From Ruminococcus sp. (GTDB taxonomy: Bacteria > Bacillota > Clostridia > Oscillospirales > Ruminococcaceae), in the NCBI RefSeq assembly GCF_017464355.1, contig NZ_JAFUAG010000022.1:1-39916 (forward strand): DNA of 39,916 bases. Reading direction: 5' to 3'. Under the pieces are notes generated by a model. That model was not told where the DNA came from and did no database searches. It saw only the letters and a list, made by a program, of their open reading frames with translations. This document shows positions 38,001 through 39,916 of this stretch, piece by piece. The position numbers and the translations under genes are program-made. Within the stretch, counting starts at the first letter, position 1, and each line of letters opens with the position of its first letter.

Positions 38001-39916
38001 AAGAAGGCGAGTACGAGACCAAGGACGAGTGGCAGTGGACTTCAACTGTCAGCACAGCAGCTGCAGGCAGACAGAAGGTACTGGAGCTTGAAGACGGCGA
38101 GTACAAGCTTGAAGAAACAGGCGAAACAGTTGTTACCGAAGATGGTATCTACGAGGTAGTTGCTTCCGAGCTGACCTTTACTATCGCAGGCGGCAAGCTG
38201 GTGAAGCCTGCCAGCAAGGTTTCCAACATAAGCACTGACGGCTTTGACAGCAAGGCTGAAGCAAGCTACTACACTGTTGGAAAGAATGCTGACAACGATG
38301 AGAATGTCATCAACATCTGCGATGCTAAGTGTACTGACGTTACACTGAGCAAGCAGAACAGCGGCAACGATGAGGTCGAAGGCGCTTCTCTGACAGTGAC
38401 AGGCACAAAGGACAATGATGAAGCAGTTGTATTCACTGCTGACAACCTGCCTGCAAACGCCAGAGCGTACAGTGCTTCTATAAGCTCTGACGGCAAAACC
38501 GTGACCTGGACCTCAGGCACTGAGCCTTTTGAGCTGAAGGGTCTGCCTAACGGCACCTACACATTCCACGAGGAGACTGCTCCCAGGGGCTACCAGGTAG
38601 CTAACGACATTGAATTCACTGTCAAGAACGGTGTTGTTACACTGTCGGGCGCTAACGGTGAAGCCGTTGAAGGCAACAAGGTAGTTCTGCTCGACTCCAA
38701 GACCACCGCTATCCTGCTCAATAAGTTCAACCTGGCAGGCGATGAGGTCACAGGCGCTAAGCTGATACTGAGAGGTATCTCCGAGGGCGTTGAGAATTAC
38801 AAGATCGAGTGGGTATCCAGTGCGAACGCTGCTTGTTCCACAGGCTCACTGAAGGACGGCACCTATGAGCTGACCGAGACTTCGGCTGACGGCAAGGATG
38901 AGATCTATGATGAGAACACCGATACCTGGTACTCCATTATAGACAGCAAACTTACATTCAGCGTAAAGGACGGCAGAATAGTTGAGGGTTCAGCTAAGTC
39001 TGACGGTGCTGATGTATATCCTGAGTTCACAGAAAAAGCAGATGAGGAATACTACTATGTTTATTCTGGTTCTTCTGGTTCGAGAGGTAACGAAATCGGC
39101 GTTTGCAACGCTGAAATCAAGAGTGCTGACATAACTGTCAACAAGTACGACATCACTGGCGACAATGAGATCGCAGGTGCTGTGCTGACTATCACAGGCG
39201 ATGATATTGACTGGGATAAGGCAGCTGAACTGAACCCCGATTCAGAAAAGGTCGTTGAAAACGGCAAGACCGTTGGCCTGACCTGGACTTCTGTTGAGGG
39301 ACAGTCATGGAACGTTAAGCTGAGAGACGGCAGCTACTCACTGACTGAGACAGGTTTTGCTACCGCAGACAGTGAGTATGAGGTAATTCCTTCCAGCGTT
39401 GATTTCACTATCAGCGACGGCAAGGTTTCCGCAGTTTCCTCCAGAGAAACTACTCTTAGCGGAGAATTCCAGAAGAGCGAAGCAGCTGCGGGCAATGAGA
39501 GCTACGCTGTAGCTTCCGCAGGCAGCAACGAGATATTCGTTTGCGACGCTAAGAAGGTAACTACTACTAAGGTTACTATCAACAAGTTCGATATCACCGG
39601 CGAGGAAGAGCTGGAAGGCGCTATCCTGACCATCAAGGACGAAGAGGGCAACACCGTTGGTGAGCCTTGGACCTCCAAGAAGGGCGAGAAGCTGGAAGTT
39701 GAACTTGAAAATGGTACTTACACACTGACCGAGAGCGGCGATAAGATCGTTGACGAGGACGGTAATGAGTACGATGTTATCGAGTCGAGCCTGACATTCA
39801 AGGTAGAGGACGGCAAGGTAACAGTAGTTGAGAACAAGACTACTAAGGACAGCGGCGAGGGCTTCTACGAGGTAAATGAGGAAACGAATGAGATCGTAGT
39901 AAGCGACGCTAAGAAG
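35057..39916 (+). CDS. Secreted multi-Cna-B (SpaA-like) surface protein, 3' end outside window
   Basis: The frame runs 1620 codons without a stop to the window end. A signal peptide (MKKTIGKR, hydrophobic core, EASA before EGEG) is cleaved about residue 37. Residues 38-815 show no family I recognise; they are rich in Tyr, Trp, Asp and Gly, as in adhesin heads. At least six repeats of 125-150 residues start near 817, 955, 1091, 1214, 1355 and 1504. Each begins like V-INK(Y/F)D-TGE-EIAGA, with the Lys used for isopeptide bonds in Cna-B domains. Each has a YTLTE(T/S)G-like E-box and most end with a (V/I)CDAK-like linker. Repeats 3 and 4 are the most diverged. Anchoring (LPXTG or other) would lie beyond the window. 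Codon choice differs from neighbours (more GCT, GTT and CCT), fitting high expression or separate origin. Confidence 0.88.
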   Translation, partial: MKKTIGKRIVSGVTALLMAASVSVSDLNLFSVIEASAEGEGAFSYAGSELGGVSGSNLYAGVSFTDANGKSVGVNIPDNTYYLLVHAVGDDGMGWGAFKYEENETKETYKLIEISGNTSYWKSEKFDLLPSIVGWGGFINYATTVSVDGKFIKSANPDQELTINDAVNGWGCTTVDNIEGFKLSEPTLGNVNYFANPWTNEVKFTAQYDAAIDTKGVNVNVLDYDQATPAVIGADSGKDYYVLAGIYSDGSDEDVRFSDPDAWAIAKIDPKSDATTNLNFWKFTDSKTGEEVFYETGKYYFDAALYAVDEGEKIGQMAELKNKGTDQIFGYTFFPKDHSKDPLDITLYSDKVEYEITIDSSDDALQIGPDDNVFVRVDVKHNSGSHTYFVQQLKLDGDLTIPVQTVDEAYWRNGNGNPVDNERYHGAEEVKVNLVVTDGEKTVEQVAKWDPNSCYNIEDGGFFNGYEVTYTNEEPVRNEDTKTSTYKTVIKLDSVEAASYPTYAEILGNGIHYGFVADRYEQGGHTETNLAVNYYQGKGDLQSDLSGYYGGDFYIANFVKFDDPTHYTIDPDGKIILGDANKHTRDGCTLHVDSADRQAQTTDPTVAIVIDDPDNMKNNVIDPLIKDMQDMSAELLNGKINAKPLIKGTGTEQTAKLDTTGYPKDATIYVDGDEIKDTLSKSGALSMKILDGQTIVFNFDDTEELTINQYTIEILDENGDPIPETAYSLENSSKPLEFRNSLDGNQNTWLDQVTRHVVWNAASADELTISNSAGIFLVPKENSETTVQDSSTGWLHSAGYVTNNGEWHFVFSEMGYTGQVKLQKTDITGENEIAGATLTIFDANGKRIASWKSTGGEPKTIALAPGEYTLKETGEEFEAADGTVYTVTESEFKFKVIENPAAATDDQATRCLIVVEAQDSLKEEADPTSAEGYYLYDETSHQITLCDASKSEGPATVVINKYDLTGENEIAGATITVSKKNEEGEYETKDEWQWTSTVSTAAAGRQKVLELEDGEYKLEETGETVVTEDGIYEVVASELTFTIAGGKLVKPASKVSNISTDGFDSKAEASYYTVGKNADNDENVINICDAKCTDVTLSKQNSGNDEVEGASLTVTGTKDNDEAVVFTADNLPANARAYSASISSDGKTVTWTSGTEPFELKGLPNGTYTFHEETAPRGYQVANDIEFTVKNGVVTLSGANGEAVEGNKVVLLDSKTTAILLNKFNLAGDEVTGAKLILRGISEGVENYKIEWVSSANAACSTGSLKDGTYELTETSADGKDEIYDENTDTWYSIIDSKLTFSVKDGRIVEGSAKSDGADVYPEFTEKADEEYYYVYSGSSGSRGNEIGVCNAEIKSADITVNKYDITGDNEIAGAVLTITGDDIDWDKAAELNPDSEKVVENGKTVGLTWTSVEGQSWNVKLRDGSYSLTETGFATADSEYEVIPSSVDFTISDGKVSAVSSRETTLSGEFQKSEAAAGNESYAVASAGSNEIFVCDAKKVTTTKVTINKFDITGEEELEGAILTIKDEEGNTVGEPWTSKKGEKLEVELENGTYTLTESGDKIVDEDGNEYDVIESSLTFKVEDGKVTVVENKTTKDSGEGFYEVNEETNEIVVSDAKK

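Overview
The window looks like a chromosomal stretch of an anaerobic Gram-positive bacterium of the Oscillospiraceae, most likely a Ruminococcus. This is an inference from gene content (indolepyruvate:ferredoxin oxidoreductase, type I pullulanase, a Clostridia-type tmRNA tag, a Cna-B-rich surface protein), from near-perfect TTGACA-17-TATAAT promoters, from AGGAGG ribosome sites and from intergenic space packed with palindromic repeats. No tRNA, rRNA, CRISPR array, transposase or prophage gene was found.

Layout. 1-633 is a gene-free tandem repeat. 634-5423 holds a uridine-kinase-like NTPase and acylphosphatase (minus), then metF and a two-gene ABC exporter (plus). 5425-6923 contains two copies of a roughly 300-bp palindromic element on either side of an MscS-type channel. 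6931-11883 (minus) carries iorAB and pulA. 12494-18187 (minus) is an envelope cluster: MraY-like transferase, UPF0104 flippase-like protein, pssA, a membrane-anchored MutS-like ATPase and psd. 18241-22305 (plus) is a little-understood cassette: a helically phased operator array, five small membrane peptides, an ABC-2 exporter and a 55-residue Cys-containing lipopeptide. 22325-26116 (plus) has a metallo-beta-lactamase-fold protein, then an operon of three paralogous four-helix membrane proteins, an XRE regulator and a CPBP protease, preceded by three matching operators. 26325-30053 is a 1242-residue double-sensor hybrid histidine kinase. 30426-33212 (minus) holds an FMN reductase, the tmRNA gene ssrA and smpB with a small membrane protein. 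34142-39916 (plus) holds a small membrane protein and the first 1620 codons of a secreted multi-Cna-B protein that runs off the window.

How the parts fit. smpB and ssrA together supply trans-translation. pssA and psd make phosphatidylserine and then phosphatidylethanolamine, with lipid-linked-sugar and flippase-like proteins encoded upstream on the same strand. iorAB ferments aromatic amino acids and pulA debranches alpha-glucans. The two plus-strand cassettes at 18.3-26.1 kb look like separately regulated envelope or peptide-response loci.

The non-coding DNA is as notable as the genes. Several dispersed elements (an AATTATGAATTA-ended mosaic repeat, a 40-bp covarying hairpin, and the roughly 300-bp nested palindrome) recur up to ten times. 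They occupy nearly every gene-free gap in the first 13 kb, and in four places they supply the stop codon of the gene they touch.
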